Assembly: GCF_003049665.1 (NCBI RefSeq)
Contig: NZ_PYWM01000001.1
Span: 306,995-370,994 of the forward strand
Direction of reading: 5' to 3'
DNA from: Lysinibacillus mangiferihumi
GTDB taxonomy: Bacteria; Bacillota; Bacilli; Bacillales_A; Planococcaceae
DNA length: 64,000 bases
Under the pieces are notes generated by a model. That model saw only the letters and a list, made by a program, of their open reading frames with translations. It did not search any database and had not been told where the DNA came from. Positions within the stretch are counted from its first letter, which is position 1; every line of letters begins with the position of its first letter. Both the position numbers and the translations under genes were made by a program. Positions 18,814 through 27,363 of the stretch are shown piece after piece.

Positions 18814-19027
18814 AGATGAAGAGTAGTAACTATTATTATTTGTTCAAGAGAGCTAGCGGTTGGTGGAAGCTAGTACAAATAAATAGCGAATGGACTTCGG
18901 AGCCCTAATCCAGAAGTTAAGTATGGATTAGCGTTTGCCTACGTTACAAGGCGTAGAGAGGGTCTTTTAAGACCAATGAAGGTGGCACCACGGCTTTTCC
19001 GTCCTTTGCGATGGAAAGGCCTTTTTA
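18814..19027 (+). ncRNA. T-box riboswitch leader, tryptophan-specific (UGG specifier)
   Basis: Senses uncharged tRNA and lets trpE be transcribed only when tryptophan is short. Visible parts are the Stem I opening (GAAGAGTAGTAAC), GGTTGGTGGAAGC and the specifier region GAA-TGG-ACTTCGGAG with TGG (Trp) at 18891-18893. The T-box sequence AAGGTGGCACCACG is at 18979-18992. The terminator is GGCTTTTCC/GGAAAGGCC (18992-19000, 19013-19021) followed by TTTTTAT; its 5' arm overlaps the T-box as expected. Confidence 0.93.
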
Positions 19028-19077
19028 TATGGTTTTTTGGTGTAGTAGAGCAGAGCATAGTGAAGGAGAGATTAAGA

Positions 19078-20463
19078 ATGACAGTTGAGCTTAGTAGATT
19101 TGCCATCAAAGTATTACAGGGGGATATGATGACGCCTATTTCGGTGTATCAATCTCTGACAGGAAAGCATAAGATGCTATTTGAATCTTCAGCCAAGCAT
19201 GAGGAAAGTGGGCGTTATTCCTTTATCGCCGTTAACCCAATAGCAGAACTGATTGGGGATAAAAACGGTTATCAATATAAAAAAGGGATGAAAATTGATA
19301 CGTCTAACGATAATGTCTTACAAAAACTAAAAGAAGTAATGCCATTCCATGAAGCGGATTATCCTTTTGCTTTTTTTGGTGGCGCAATCGGCTTTTTTGG
19401 TTATGAAACCGCCTTTTATGCTGAAAAAATTGGTGAATATTTACATGATAATTTAGAAATGCCTGATGTCCATGTTTTTTTCTATGATACGTTTATCGTG
19501 TTTGATCATTTGAAGCAAGAGGTGACACTAGCAGCAATCGATTTATTTAATGAAGGGCGCACACTTGATAGGATGGAAGCCGCGATTGCTGAAATTGAGC
19601 AACAGCTACATGCAGGAACGACATTTGGTGCAATGGAGCTAGGTACAATTGATTTTCAACCAATGATACCAAAGGAAGAGTTTATTGCGATTGTTGAGCG
19701 CGCAAAACAGCATATTGTGAAAGGAGATATTTTTCAAATCGTGTTATCCCAACGTTTTTCTTCATCGTTTACGGGCAATCCATTTGCCTTATATCGGCAG
19801 TTAAGAACGTCGAATCCATCACCTTATATGTTTTATATGGATTTTGAGGCATACACAATTTTAGGAACTTCTCCAGAGAGTCTTGTAAAGGTCAAGAATC
19901 GCAAAGTTACAACAAATCCAATTGCTGGAACGAAACCACGTGGTACAACACAACAGCAAGATGAAGCGATTGCTGAAAGCTTATTGACGGATGAAAAAGA
20001 AATCGCTGAGCATCGAATGTTAGTGGATTTAGGGCGTAATGATCTTGGAAGAATTTCCAAGATTGGCACCGTAAAGCTTGTTAAATACATGAACATTGAA
20101 CGCTACAAACATGTTATGCATATTGTATCGGAAGTTATTGGTGAACTTCGTGATGAAGTCCATGTGTTAGACGTCCTTAGCGCATGTTTACCAGCTGGCA
20201 CAGTGTCAGGGGCCCCAAAGATTCGAGCAATGCAGTTAATTAATGAGCTAGAGCCAGTGAAGCGCGGCGTTTATGCTGGTGCAGTAGGGTATATTTCAGC
20301 TTCAGGTGATATGGATTTAGCGTTGGCTATTCGTACGATGGTTATCAAAGATGGGTTTGCACATGTGCAAGCAGGTGCAGGCGTTGTGTATGATTCAGTA
20401 CCTTTGTCTGAATATGAAGAAACATTAAATAAAGCTCGTGCGCTACTGGAGGTTAAAAAATGA
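19078..20463 (+). CDS. trpE: Anthranilate synthase component I
   Basis: Converts chorismate and glutamine-derived ammonia to anthranilate, the first committed step of tryptophan synthesis. The 461-residue protein has the N-terminal domain with a feedback-site-like LFESSAKHEESGRYSF. In the chorismate-binding domain, NPIAGTKPRGTT, EHRMLVDLGRNDLGR and TVSGAPKIRAMQLI are all family hallmarks. ATG at 19078 is chosen behind GGAGAG; the longer open frame starts inside the T-box terminator. It overlaps trpG by 4 bases. A PabB assignment is possible from sequence alone, but the Trp T-box argues for TrpE. Confidence 0.93.
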   Translation: MTVELSRFAIKVLQGDMMTPISVYQSLTGKHKMLFESSAKHEESGRYSFIAVNPIAELIGDKNGYQYKKGMKIDTSNDNVLQKLKEVMPFHEADYPFAFFGGAIGFFGYETAFYAEKIGEYLHDNLEMPDVHVFFYDTFIVFDHLKQEVTLAAIDLFNEGRTLDRMEAAIAEIEQQLHAGTTFGAMELGTIDFQPMIPKEEFIAIVERAKQHIVKGDIFQIVLSQRFSSSFTGNPFALYRQLRTSNPSPYMFYMDFEAYTILGTSPESLVKVKNRKVTTNPIAGTKPRGTTQQQDEAIAESLLTDEKEIAEHRMLVDLGRNDLGRISKIGTVKLVKYMNIERYKHVMHIVSEVIGELRDEVHVLDVLSACLPAGTVSGAPKIRAMQLINELEPVKRGVYAGAVGYISASGDMDLALAIRTMVIKDGFAHVQAGAGVVYDSVPLSEYEETLNKARALLEVKK

Positions 20464-21029
20464 TTTTACTCATCGATAATTATGATTCATTCACATATAA
20501 TTTATTTCAGCAAGTCAGTATGCTAGGTAAGGAAGTTCAAGTAGTAAGGAATGATGAAATAACAATTGAAGAAATAATCGACATGCAACCAGAAGCAATT
20601 ATTTTATCTCCAGGTCCAGGTACACCAAATGAGGCAGGAATCACAGTACAAGTTGTACAAGAACTATATACAAAATATCCGATTTTAGGAATTTGTTTAG
20701 GTCATCAGTCGATAGGGCAGGCATTCGGAGGAACAATTGAGCAAGCTAAAAATATTATGCATGGCAAGCTGTCTACTTTACAGTATGAGCAAGCAGGCGT
20801 TTTTGCACAATTCGAAGGTGAAATCGAAGTAATGCGCTATCACTCGTTAATCATAGAGCCATCGACGTTGCATGAAGATTTTATTATAACTGCCACTTCG
20901 CGTGATGATGGAGAAATTATGGCTATTCAACATAAGCACTATCCACTTGTTGGATTGCAATTCCATCCAGAATCAATAGGCACTAAGACAGGTAGTGACA
21001 TCGTGCAAGCCTTTTTAGCACTCGTTTAG
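20460..21029 (+). CDS. trpG: Glutamine amidotransferase, anthranilate/aminodeoxychorismate synthase component II
   Basis: Class I glutamine amidotransferase that supplies ammonia to TrpE, and possibly also to PabB, since Bacillus shares one subunit. The 189-residue protein starts with LLIDNYDSFTYNL. The nucleophile cysteine is in GICLGHQSIGQAFGG and the catalytic His-Glu pair in QFHPESIGT. It starts with an ATGA overlap on trpE, indicating coupled translation. The other trp genes are not in this window, so trpEG is a detached unit. Confidence 0.93.
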   Translation: MILLIDNYDSFTYNLFQQVSMLGKEVQVVRNDEITIEEIIDMQPEAIILSPGPGTPNEAGITVQVVQELYTKYPILGICLGHQSIGQAFGGTIEQAKNIMHGKLSTLQYEQAGVFAQFEGEIEVMRYHSLIIEPSTLHEDFIITATSRDDGEIMAIQHKHYPLVGLQFHPESIGTKTGSDIVQAFLALV

Positions 21030-21030
21030 G

Positions 21031-21054
21031 TGCGTGCCAGGCACTCAAACAATT
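21031..21054. repeat. Short dispersed repeat, copy 1
   Basis: TGCGTGCCAGGCAC followed by TCAAACAATT, directly after the trpG stop. A second copy at 25481-25504 matches at 21 of 24 positions by eye. Both copies sit next to transcription terminators. Confidence 0.5.
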
Positions 21055-21078
21055 TCCAAACAATTTGATTTTCAATAG

Positions 21079-21139
21079 AAAAAATCCACTTGCCTCCTGC
21101 AGCGTATGAAATGTTGCATCGGGGTGAAGTGGATTTTTT
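21079..21139. terminator. Bidirectional terminator between trpG and the convergent yqzC-type gene
   Basis: Inverted repeat AAAAAATCCACTT (21079-21091) and AAGTGGATTTTTT (21127-21139), with a T-run on both strands. Confidence 0.8.
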
Positions 21140-21142
21140 TAT

Positions 21143-21646
21143 TTATTGCTTTTTACCAGTTATTAATTTGGCAATTTCCTCTAATGACATGGAAGAATTG
21201 ACCTCATACGAGCCGATTTGTAAACTTCGAGCATATTTTGCGTTCGCAAGTAATAGCTCCATTTCTACACTATTTGTAATAATGCCACCGTCTTCGAGCT
21301 TTTGCGCCACAATATAGGGCGTTATGCCGCTATATATTTGAAGTGTCATTGTGACTTCATTATCAGCGTTCGGGGTACTATCAATACGCTTATCTTCTGT
21401 AGACGTGTCAGTTGTATTTTCTTGTTGCTTATTTTCATTCCCAGTTTCTTTCGTCGAGTTCGCCTTTAATGTTGCGATTTCTTTCGTTGCTTGCTCAAGT
21501 TTTTTTTGTAGTTCCTCTACGTCCTTATCGTTTGAGGAGGCAACTGTCGGTAGACCAATATTCAGATCCAAGCGATCGGCTAAAGAAAGCAATGCGCCGA
21601 CTAGGAAAAGGGCGATACCAAATGCACGGATGGCGGATTTGTTCAT
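21143..21646 (-). CDS. YqzC-type membrane protein with MltG/YceG-like C-terminus
   Basis: A 167-residue protein. It has one N-terminal membrane helix (AIRAFGIALFLVGALLSL) and a charged coiled-coil-like Glu/Lys/Ala stretch at about residues 40-65. A Thr/Asn/Glu-rich linker follows. The C-terminal domain (TMTLQIYSGITPYIVAQKLEDGGII, then LQIGSYEV) resembles the small LysM-like part of YceG/MltG proteins. The catalytic MltG domain is absent, so enzymatic activity is unlikely. It lies 2 bases after the yqzD-type gene and forms an operon with it, as I recall for yqzC/yqzD near pst in B. subtilis. Confidence 0.65.
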   Translation of the reverse strand: MNKSAIRAFGIALFLVGALLSLADRLDLNIGLPTVASSNDKDVEELQKKLEQATKEIATLKANSTKETGNENKQQENTTDTSTEDKRIDSTPNADNEVTMTLQIYSGITPYIVAQKLEDGGIITNSVEMELLLANAKYARSLQIGSYEVNSSMSLEEIAKLITGKKQ

Positions 21647-21648
21647 TA

Positions 21649-22101
21649 TTATCTACCTCCGTTTGCAATCACTTGTCGCACTTGCTCTTCCGTTAAATTG
21701 GAGCGAATACTAATATCAGCAATGGAAAGTCCTTGCTTGTTGAGTTCGAGTACCTGACTGATAATGATTTCATGAATCGGCTTTAAGTTGTTTGGCATCG
21801 GTTCAGCCTTTTTTACTTGTGCAGCTTGTTGAACAGCCTGCATAACCTGTTGAACCTTTGGATTTTGCGTCGGAGGATTTTTAGCTATGGATGATTTAAC
21901 CTGAAATTCAGGTTCTAGTAATAGCTCTTCTTCCACAATTTTGAGACGTCGCTTTAAATTATTCGTTTCTTGAAAAATAGAAATGGATAATTCTTCGACA
22001 TCTTGTTCGACTTTTTTCGCACTATCTTTGAAAAAGAACGATAAAAAGATAAGAACGATACCGACAATCATAAGTATGATGGATAAATCCACTAGTTTCA
22101 C
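21649..22101 (-). CDS. YqzD-type membrane-anchored protein
   Basis: A 150-residue protein. An N-terminal helix (LSIILMIVGIVLIFLSFFF) anchors it. A charged helical region (KKVEQDVEELSISIFQETNNLKRR) could form a coiled coil, followed by a Pro/Gln/Ala linker. The C-terminal part (IISQVLELNKQGLSIADISIRSNLTEEQVRQVI) looks like a small HTH of the sigma-70-region-4 type. First gene of a two-gene minus-strand unit. Function unknown; assignment rests on position and layout. Confidence 0.55.
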   Translation of the reverse strand: MKLVDLSIILMIVGIVLIFLSFFFKDSAKKVEQDVEELSISIFQETNNLKRRLKIVEEELLLEPEFQVKSSIAKNPPTQNPKVQQVMQAVQQAAQVKKAEPMPNNLKPIHEIIISQVLELNKQGLSIADISIRSNLTEEQVRQVIANGGR

Positions 22102-22181
22102 CCCATTAAATTATGTAATTATAAGGTATTTTACCACATGCAAACTTAATATGAAATGAAGGTAGATTTTTTTTCAGTTTA

Positions 22182-22190
22182 TGTTATAAT
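22182..22190 (+). promoter_or_regulatory. Extended -10 promoter of rpmG
   Basis: TGTTATAAT: a TG pair one base before a perfect TATAAT (22185-22190). There is no clear -35 upstream, which extended -10 promoters tolerate. Confidence 0.6.
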
Positions 22191-22251
22191 AGGTTAGTCG
22201 TATAAATCATGCTCAAATTTAAATTCTTGATATAGAGTGGGAGGGTTAATA

Positions 22252-22401
22252 ATGCGCGTAAATATTACTTTAGCTTGCACAGATTGCGGCGAACGTAACT
22301 ACATTTCTAAAAAGAACAAGCGTAACAATCCAGAGCGTCTTGAACTTAAAAAATATTGCTCTCGCGAGAAGAAATACACTCTTCACCGTGAAACAAAGTA
22401 A
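22252..22401 (+). CDS. rpmG: 50S ribosomal protein L33
   Basis: A 49-residue ribosomal protein, too short for most length cut-offs. It starts [19 protein letters not shown] and continues with [18 protein letters not shown]. The Cys pairs (CTDC, and a single C in KKYCS) are partly kept: the second CxxC has only one cysteine, so it is a variant zinc-ribbon site. It lies between the yqzD-type gene and yqgN, matching rpmGA in B. subtilis. The ribosome site is GGGAGGG, and a compact terminator follows. Confidence 0.95.
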   Translation: MRVNITLACTDCGERNYISKKNKRNNPERLELKKYCSREKKYTLHRETK

Positions 22402-22410
22402 TCGCTCATT

Positions 22411-22440
22411 AAGCCAAAACCACACGTGGTTTTGGCTTTC
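22411..22440 (+). terminator. rpmG terminator
   Basis: Perfect hairpin AAGCCAAAACCAC / GTGGTTTTGGCTT around a 2-base centre, with a short T-run, 10 bases after the rpmG stop. Confidence 0.85.
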
Positions 22441-22466
22441 TACATTTTAAAGGGAGGTGCGATGTC

Positions 22467-23051
22467 GTGGATAAAACATCGTTGCGAAACAAGGTGCGTG
22501 AAGCACTCTCAAATATGAGTGCAGCTACATATCGCGAACAATCATTTGCTATCGCAAGAAAAGTGCTACAGGAACCATATATAATAGAAGCAAATACGAT
22601 TGGCATTACCATTTCTAATAAGCCAGAAGTTGACACAATTCATCTAATCGAAGCACTTTGGAAGCTTGGTAAAACAGTGGCAGTTCCAAAATGTAACGCA
22701 AAAACAAGAGAAATGTCATTTTATGCGATAGAATCGTTTGCCCAGTTAGAAACTGTTTATATGCATTTGCGTGAACCAATTCCGGAAATAAGTGAGTTTG
22801 TTGACGCAAATGAAATGGATATCATACTTGTTCCTGGCGTAGTTTTTGACACACAAGGCTATCGAATAGGCTACGGTGGTGGTTATTACGATCGCTATGT
22901 ATTACACTATAAAAAAGGTAAACTAATGTCTGTGCTTTTTGATGAGCAACTATATGAACAGGTGCCTGTAGAGACGCACGACTACCCAGTAGATCTTATC
23001 ATCACACCGACAAAACGCATTGATTGTGAAGCGCAACGAGGAGCGAAATAA
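22467..23051 (+). CDS. yqgN: 5-formyltetrahydrofolate cyclo-ligase
   Basis: ATP-dependent conversion of 5-formyl-THF to 5,10-methenyl-THF in one-carbon metabolism. The 194-residue length is normal. The N-terminal basic helix (LRNKVREALSNMS) and the C-terminal signature YRIGYGGGYYDRY mark the family. GTG start at 22467 behind AGGGAGG; a nearby ATG is in another frame. It abuts yqgQ by one base, so the two form an operon as in B. subtilis. Confidence 0.93.
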   Translation: MDKTSLRNKVREALSNMSAATYREQSFAIARKVLQEPYIIEANTIGITISNKPEVDTIHLIEALWKLGKTVAVPKCNAKTREMSFYAIESFAQLETVYMHLREPIPEISEFVDANEMDIILVPGVVFDTQGYRIGYGGGYYDRYVLHYKKGKLMSVLFDEQLYEQVPVETHDYPVDLIITPTKRIDCEAQRGAK

Positions 23052-23052
23052 A

Positions 23053-23262
23053 ATGGATAAAATGCTAGATATTTATGATTTATTAAAAACATATGGCACT
23101 TATATTTATACACGTGATCCCATTGGCGATTTAATGTTAATGGAGGATGAAATTCGTGAGTTGTACAAGGCGAATGTACTCGACATTAAAGATTACCAAA
23201 TGGCATTGTTGTTAATACGACAAGAAACGACAAGACTGCGGGTTGAGCAAAATAAGCAGTAA
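23053..23262 (+). CDS. yqgQ: YqgQ family small protein (DUF910)
   Basis: A 69-residue, mainly helical cytosolic protein with YDLLKTYGTYIYTRDPIGDLMLMEDEIRELY, the family core. ATG at 23053 follows GAGGAG; the open frame continues upstream inside yqgN and is ignored. In B. subtilis the gene sits between yqgP and glcK; both neighbours are missing here. The family is thought to bind nucleic acid, but no role is established that I know of. Confidence 0.88.
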   Translation: MDKMLDIYDLLKTYGTYIYTRDPIGDLMLMEDEIRELYKANVLDIKDYQMALLLIRQETTRLRVEQNKQ

Positions 23263-23323
23263 TGTTTCAATAGCGAATAATTTGGGTACCGTAAAAATAT
23301 CGTAATATGTATGTAAAATTCGT

Positions 23324-23350
23324 AAAAACAGTGGTTTACCACTGTTTTTA
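23324..23350 (+). terminator. yqgN-yqgQ terminator
   Basis: Hairpin AAAAACAGTGG / CCACTGTTTTT with a 3-4 base loop and T-run. The surrounding stretch 23263-23540 holds no gene. Confidence 0.88.
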
Positions 23351-23540
23351 TGTTTTTACGAAACTTTTTACATTTAAAAACGTATATATTAATGTTAAGC
23401 TATAATGAAGCCGAGGAGAAAGGCTGCCTAAAAATATATCTGTTGATTATCTGTAAAAAATGGATTAAGATATATTTTGTTTCAGAAATCAAATTGTAAA
23501 TTTTATTATTTTTTTGTAAGGAATAGGGAGGATGTTAGGA

Positions 23541-25436
23541 ATGAAATTAACTAAGTGGCCTAAACATTCATTTATGATACTAGCAATCGTAGCAACTTGG
23601 ATAAAAACGGTCATTGTGTACCACACAAGCTTTGAGTTGAAAATTGAAAATGCAATGCAACAATTTATTTTGTTTATTAATCCATTAAGTTTTTTACTGT
23701 TTGTTTATGGATTATCGTTATTCTTTAAAACACCTAAAATAAGAAATCGCTATATAATCACTATGAGTATCGTATTATCGATTGTTTTATATGGAAACGT
23801 TGCGTTCTATCGATTCTACAATGACTTTATTACATTGCCGGTATTATTTCAGACAAGTAACTTTAGTGATTTAGGAACTTCCGCTGCAGCTATTATTAAT
23901 CCGTGGGATCTTTTATATTTTGCTGATGTCTTTATTATTATTATCGCTAATAAGTATTTACCTAAAATGAAAGCAGCGGTAAAAGTAAACGTTGAATTCC
24001 GCCGTGCATTTTTCGTGTTAGCTATTGCCATGACATTTTTAAACTTAGGTTTAGCGGAAACAGAGCGTCCACAATTATTAACACGTAGCTTCGACCGCGA
24101 ACTACTTGTTAAAAATATAGGTACGTACAACTATCATCTATATGATATTTATATTCAGTCAAAGTCATCTGCACAACGCGCATTAGCGGATGGCAGTGAA
24201 TTAGTAGAAGTAAACAACTACATTCGTTCTAACCAAGCAGCGATTAACGAAGATATGTTTGGAAAATACAAAGATCGCAACTTAATTGTCGTGTCTCTCG
24301 AGTCATTACAAAACTTTGTGATTAATAATGATATGAATGGACACGAAATTACGCCATTCTTTAACTCTTTAACAAAAGATCCAGATACGTATTATTTCAG
24401 TAATTTCTATCACCAAACAGGGTTAGGGAAAACATCAGACTCTGAGTTTATTGTAGAAAACTCATTATTTGGTCTTGGCCGTGGTGCGGTCTTCTTCACA
24501 CATGGTGGTAATACGTATAACTCAATGGCAGAGCGTCTTGGGGAAAATGGTTACTTTACAAATGTTATGCACCCGAACAATAAATCGTTCTGGAATCGTG
24601 ATATAATGTACCAATCTTTAAAAATTGATAAATTCTATGATGTAGACTCATATAAAATAGAAGAAGGCCAAGCTGTCAACTGGGGTATGAAAGATATTCC
24701 GTTTATGGAGCAGTCCGCTGCATTGATGAAAGACATGCCACAGCCATTCTACTCTCGTTTAATTACGTTAACAAACCACTATCCATTCACTTTAGATCCA
24801 GAAGACGTGATGATTCCTGAATACACGTCAAACTCAGGAACGTTAAATCGCTACTTCCAAACAGTTCGTTACATGGATGAGGCGCTAAAAGATTTCTTCC
24901 AAGATCTAAAAGACCAAGGTGTTTATGATAATTCGATTATCGTTATGTATGGAGACCATTATGGTATTTCCGAAAACCATAATAAAGCAATGGCACAATA
25001 TTTAGAAAAAGACGGCATTACACCGTATGATAATGCATTATTGCAAGAAGTACCTTTATTCATCCATATCCCTGGCGATGGTCAAGGAAAAGAGATGACA
25101 GAGGTATCCGGACAAATAGATTTACGACCAACTATTTTACATTTACTTGGCGTTGAAACGTCAAAAGATATGCAACTTGGTGCAGATTTATTCTCACCAG
25201 AGCACGAGGATTTCGTTATCTTCCGTGACGGCCGATTCATTACAGATAAATACGTTTATGCTGGTGAGGCTTGCTACGACAAAGCAACAGGGGAACAAAT
25301 TGATGTAGCGCCTTGTCAACCTTATGCAGACCGAGCAACAACGGAATTAGAAAATTCGGATGCCATCATAAACGGCGACTTACTCCGATTCTATGATGAA
25401 AAAACAGGCAATTTAAAACAAAATGCAGTGAAATAA
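23541..25436 (+). CDS. LtaS-family glycerol-phosphate transferase (lipoteichoic acid synthase type, YqgS position)
   Basis: Polytopic membrane enzyme that moves glycerol-phosphate from phosphatidylglycerol to build or prime lipoteichoic acid. Five membrane helices fill about residues 1-190, then a linker and an extracellular sulfatase-fold domain. The catalytic motif GLGKTSDSEF holds the threonine nucleophile, and YGDHYG and NHYPF are metal and substrate motifs. At 631 residues it is family-typical. The locus matches B. subtilis yqgS, one of four LtaS paralogues. ATG at 23541 is preferred over 23532 for spacing from GGGAGG. Whether it is the main synthase or a primase cannot be read from this window. 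Confidence 0.92.
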   Translation: MKLTKWPKHSFMILAIVATWIKTVIVYHTSFELKIENAMQQFILFINPLSFLLFVYGLSLFFKTPKIRNRYIITMSIVLSIVLYGNVAFYRFYNDFITLPVLFQTSNFSDLGTSAAAIINPWDLLYFADVFIIIIANKYLPKMKAAVKVNVEFRRAFFVLAIAMTFLNLGLAETERPQLLTRSFDRELLVKNIGTYNYHLYDIYIQSKSSAQRALADGSELVEVNNYIRSNQAAINEDMFGKYKDRNLIVVSLESLQNFVINNDMNGHEITPFFNSLTKDPDTYYFSNFYHQTGLGKTSDSEFIVENSLFGLGRGAVFFTHGGNTYNSMAERLGENGYFTNVMHPNNKSFWNRDIMYQSLKIDKFYDVDSYKIEEGQAVNWGMKDIPFMEQSAALMKDMPQPFYSRLITLTNHYPFTLDPEDVMIPEYTSNSGTLNRYFQTVRYMDEALKDFFQDLKDQGVYDNSIIVMYGDHYGISENHNKAMAQYLEKDGITPYDNALLQEVPLFIHIPGDGQGKEMTEVSGQIDLRPTILHLLGVETSKDMQLGADLFSPEHEDFVIFRDGRFITDKYVYAGEACYDKATGEQIDVAPCQPYADRATTELENSDAIINGDLLRFYDEKTGNLKQNAVK

Positions 25437-25438
25437 AT

Positions 25439-25473
25439 CAAAAAAGGCATACTAGAAATTCTAGTATGCCTTT
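25439..25473 (+). terminator. Terminator after the ltaS-type gene
   Basis: Hairpin AAAGGCATACTAGAA / TTCTAGTATGCCTTT with a near-zero loop and T-rich end. Confidence 0.9.
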
Positions 25474-25480
25474 AATTTTT

Positions 25481-25504
25481 TGGGTGCCAGTCACGCAAAC
25501 AATT
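25481..25504. repeat. Short dispersed repeat, copy 2
   Basis: TGGGTGCCAGTCACG followed by CAAACAATT. Partner of the copy at 21031-21054, again just beyond a terminator. Confidence 0.5.
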
Positions 25505-25551
25505 CAGGTAATTTTGAAAATTTAGCAATGCAATCGCATGCTAGTTATCAT

Positions 25552-26088
25552 TTACAGATTCGATAGGAACTGCTGTAAGTCCTTTTGTGTAACTTGCCCC
25601 TCCACTGTATATCTCAAAGTCCCCTCAGCATCAATAATAAAGGTAGTAGGGTAAGCCATGACTTCGAAAGCCTTCCCAAGTGCTCGATCATGATCTAAGA
25701 AAATAGGAAAACTTAAATTGTATAATTGTTGAAATTTGATTGCATTTTCACGACTATCATTTGAAGTCGCATTGATTGCTAGCAACTCAACATTATTTGG
25801 TTTTTGCTCATAAAAAGTATTTAAATCTGGCGCTTCCTCATGACAGGGACCGCACCAAGAAGCCCAAAAATTAATAATTAGAATGTTCCCTTTATATTCT
25901 TCTAACGTCGTTGAGGATTCATCTAAGCGTGTTAATGGGCTTTCAAAGTTAAGCATCTTTGCCCCTGTTTGTTTATCTACAATCAAATTAGGTTGGCTCT
26001 CTTTGTATATTTCATTTTTCACAGCAATACCAATGAGTGCCAGTACAACTACTAACGAAATGAGCATTAAAATCGTTTTACGTTTCAT
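25552..26088 (-). CDS. Membrane-anchored thioredoxin-like protein (TlpA/ResA type)
   Basis: Extracytoplasmic thiol-disulfide oxidoreductase. One N-terminal membrane helix (ILMLISLVVVLALIGIAV) anchors a thioredoxin fold with the active site WASWCGPCHEEAP. Later PTTFIIDAEGTL supplies the cis-proline loop typical of ResA/TlpA reductases. At 178 residues it matches ResA/StoA-like proteins; cytochrome c maturation or spore cortex roles are possible, but no partner gene is adjacent. Two consecutive ATGs lie behind AAAGGAG; I chose the second (26088) for spacing. Confidence 0.88.
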   Translation of the reverse strand: MKRKTILMLISLVVVLALIGIAVKNEIYKESQPNLIVDKQTGAKMLNFESPLTRLDESSTTLEEYKGNILIINFWASWCGPCHEEAPDLNTFYEQKPNNVELLAINATSNDSRENAIKFQQLYNLSFPIFLDHDRALGKAFEVMAYPTTFIIDAEGTLRYTVEGQVTQKDLQQFLSNL

Positions 26089-26248
26089 CATAAATCTCCT
26101 TTTAGTGCATATAGATATAGGTAAATTAGATAAATTATTCCATTTTTAAAAAACCCTACTTATATGATAACGTAATTTATGAGAAGAAACCTCCTATTTT
26201 TTATAAGGGTTAGCATGATTCGTGGATGAAAGCATTCTACAAAAAAAG

Positions 26249-26284
26249 AAAAAGAGCAGCCTCATAATAGAGACTGCTCTTTTC
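26249..26284 (-). terminator. Terminator of the DUF2759 gene
   Basis: Hairpin AAAGAGCAG / CTGCTCTTT (26251-26259, 26274-26282). On the minus strand the stem is followed by a long T-rich run, 12 bases after the stop. Confidence 0.8.
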
Positions 26285-26294
26285 TGTCTGGATT

Positions 26295-26474
26295 TTAGTG
26301 TAACACTGGAGGATATCCACTATGAATGATTGTCATGATGACGAACCAACCGAATACCCCAGCACTTGCTAAGTTGAAAACAATGCTTAGTAAGTTTTTT
26401 TCTTTAATTGCTTGGAATGTACCAACGACAGCTAAAATCGCTACTAGACCAAAAATAACCATTAATAAGTTCAT
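26295..26474 (-). CDS. DUF2759 small membrane protein (YqgW type)
   Basis: A 59-residue protein with two hydrophobic helices (NLLMVIFGLVAILAVVGTF and SAGVFGWFVIMTIIHSGYP). The closing IIHSGYP motif is characteristic of DUF2759. ATG at 26474 lies behind AAAGGAG; the open frame continues upstream without a ribosome site. It is divergent from the yqgX-type gene, the same neighbour as in B. subtilis. Function unknown. Confidence 0.72.
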   Translation of the reverse strand: MNLLMVIFGLVAILAVVGTFQAIKEKNLLSIVFNLASAGVFGWFVIMTIIHSGYPPVLH

Positions 26475-26642
26475 TAAAAAAGACACTCCTTTCGACATCA
26501 GAAAATGAATGTCGTAAACAATATTCCTCCTTAATTGTAAACGTTCTACCTGTTTTTGTCGAGGACTAATATAGCGTAAAGTATGAACTTTTATCGTCAA
26601 ATTGTGGCAAAGAATGTATAATATGAAGTTGAGGTGATAAAG

Positions 26643-27287
26643 ATGATGAACGTACGAAGCTATTCCCTTGGACCAATCCAAACGAATTGTTATATCGTAT
26701 CGAATAAAGAGAAAGAATGCTTAATATTTGATCCAGGCGAAGAAGCGACAAAAATTATAAAGGTAATTCGCAGCAATGGATTGAAGCCATTGGCCATTTT
26801 TTTAACACACGCCCATTTTGACCATATTGGTGCAGTGGATGAAGTCAGAGAAGCTTTTCATATTCCGGTGTGGATTCATGAAAAAGAGGTTAGCTGGCTA
26901 GATGACCCGATGAAAAATGGTTCAGGTAAATATGCTTCTTTACCGGATTATAAGGTTGCTGCTCCTGCTAAAGAACATATTATTAAGAAAGAACAACTTT
27001 TTGAAATAAGTAATTTTGTATTTAATGCCGTATTTACTCCTGGCCATTCACCTGGTAGTATTTCATATATTTTTGAACAAGATGGTTTTGCCATCGTTGG
27101 AGATACATTATTCGAACAAAGTATAGGGCGTACAGATTTACTTGGAGGATCAACAAAACTATTACTTGCATCCATTCATGACAAACTCCTATCATTGCCT
27201 GAAGATACCATTGTTTACCCTGGTCATGGTAATTACACAACAATTGGTACAGAAATGGAAACGAATCCTTTCTTAAATGGCTTTTAA
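26643..27287 (+). CDS. yqgX: Metallo-beta-lactamase-fold hydrolase (YqgX/glyoxalase II-like)
   Basis: A 214-residue cytosolic hydrolase of the MBL fold. The metal motif THAHFDHIGAVDE (HxHxDH) is complete. TPGHSPGSISY gives the next histidine, IVGDTLF the bridging aspartate and VYPGHGNYTTIGTE the last histidine. It is probably a hydroxyacylglutathione-hydrolase-like enzyme acting on thioesters (bacillithiol adducts in Bacillus); the substrate is inferred from family only. GAGGTG lies 8 bases upstream of the chosen ATG. Confidence 0.9.
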   Translation: MMNVRSYSLGPIQTNCYIVSNKEKECLIFDPGEEATKIIKVIRSNGLKPLAIFLTHAHFDHIGAVDEVREAFHIPVWIHEKEVSWLDDPMKNGSGKYASLPDYKVAAPAKEHIIKKEQLFEISNFVFNAVFTPGHSPGSISYIFEQDGFAIVGDTLFEQSIGRTDLLGGSTKLLLASIHDKLLSLPEDTIVYPGHGNYTTIGTEMETNPFLNGF

Positions 27288-27319
27288 TGGCATGTGATAG
27301 TAAAAAGTGATAGGTAATA

Positions 27320-27360
27320 AAAAAAGCGTGTCTCAAGATTGTTGAGACACGCGATTTTTT
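27320..27360. terminator. Bidirectional terminator between yqgX and the DUF2626 gene
   Basis: Perfect 11-bp stem GCGTGTCTCAA / TTGAGACACGC (27326-27336, 27342-27352), flanked by A-run and T-run, between convergent genes. Confidence 0.92.
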
Positions 27361-27363
27361 GTA

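Noticed and set aside
19078..21029. pabB/pabA (folate) instead of trpE/trpG
   Set aside because: The leader is a T-box with a UGG (Trp) specifier.
21143..21646. Full MltG lytic transglycosylase
   Set aside because: Only the small LysM-like part is present; the catalytic domain is missing.
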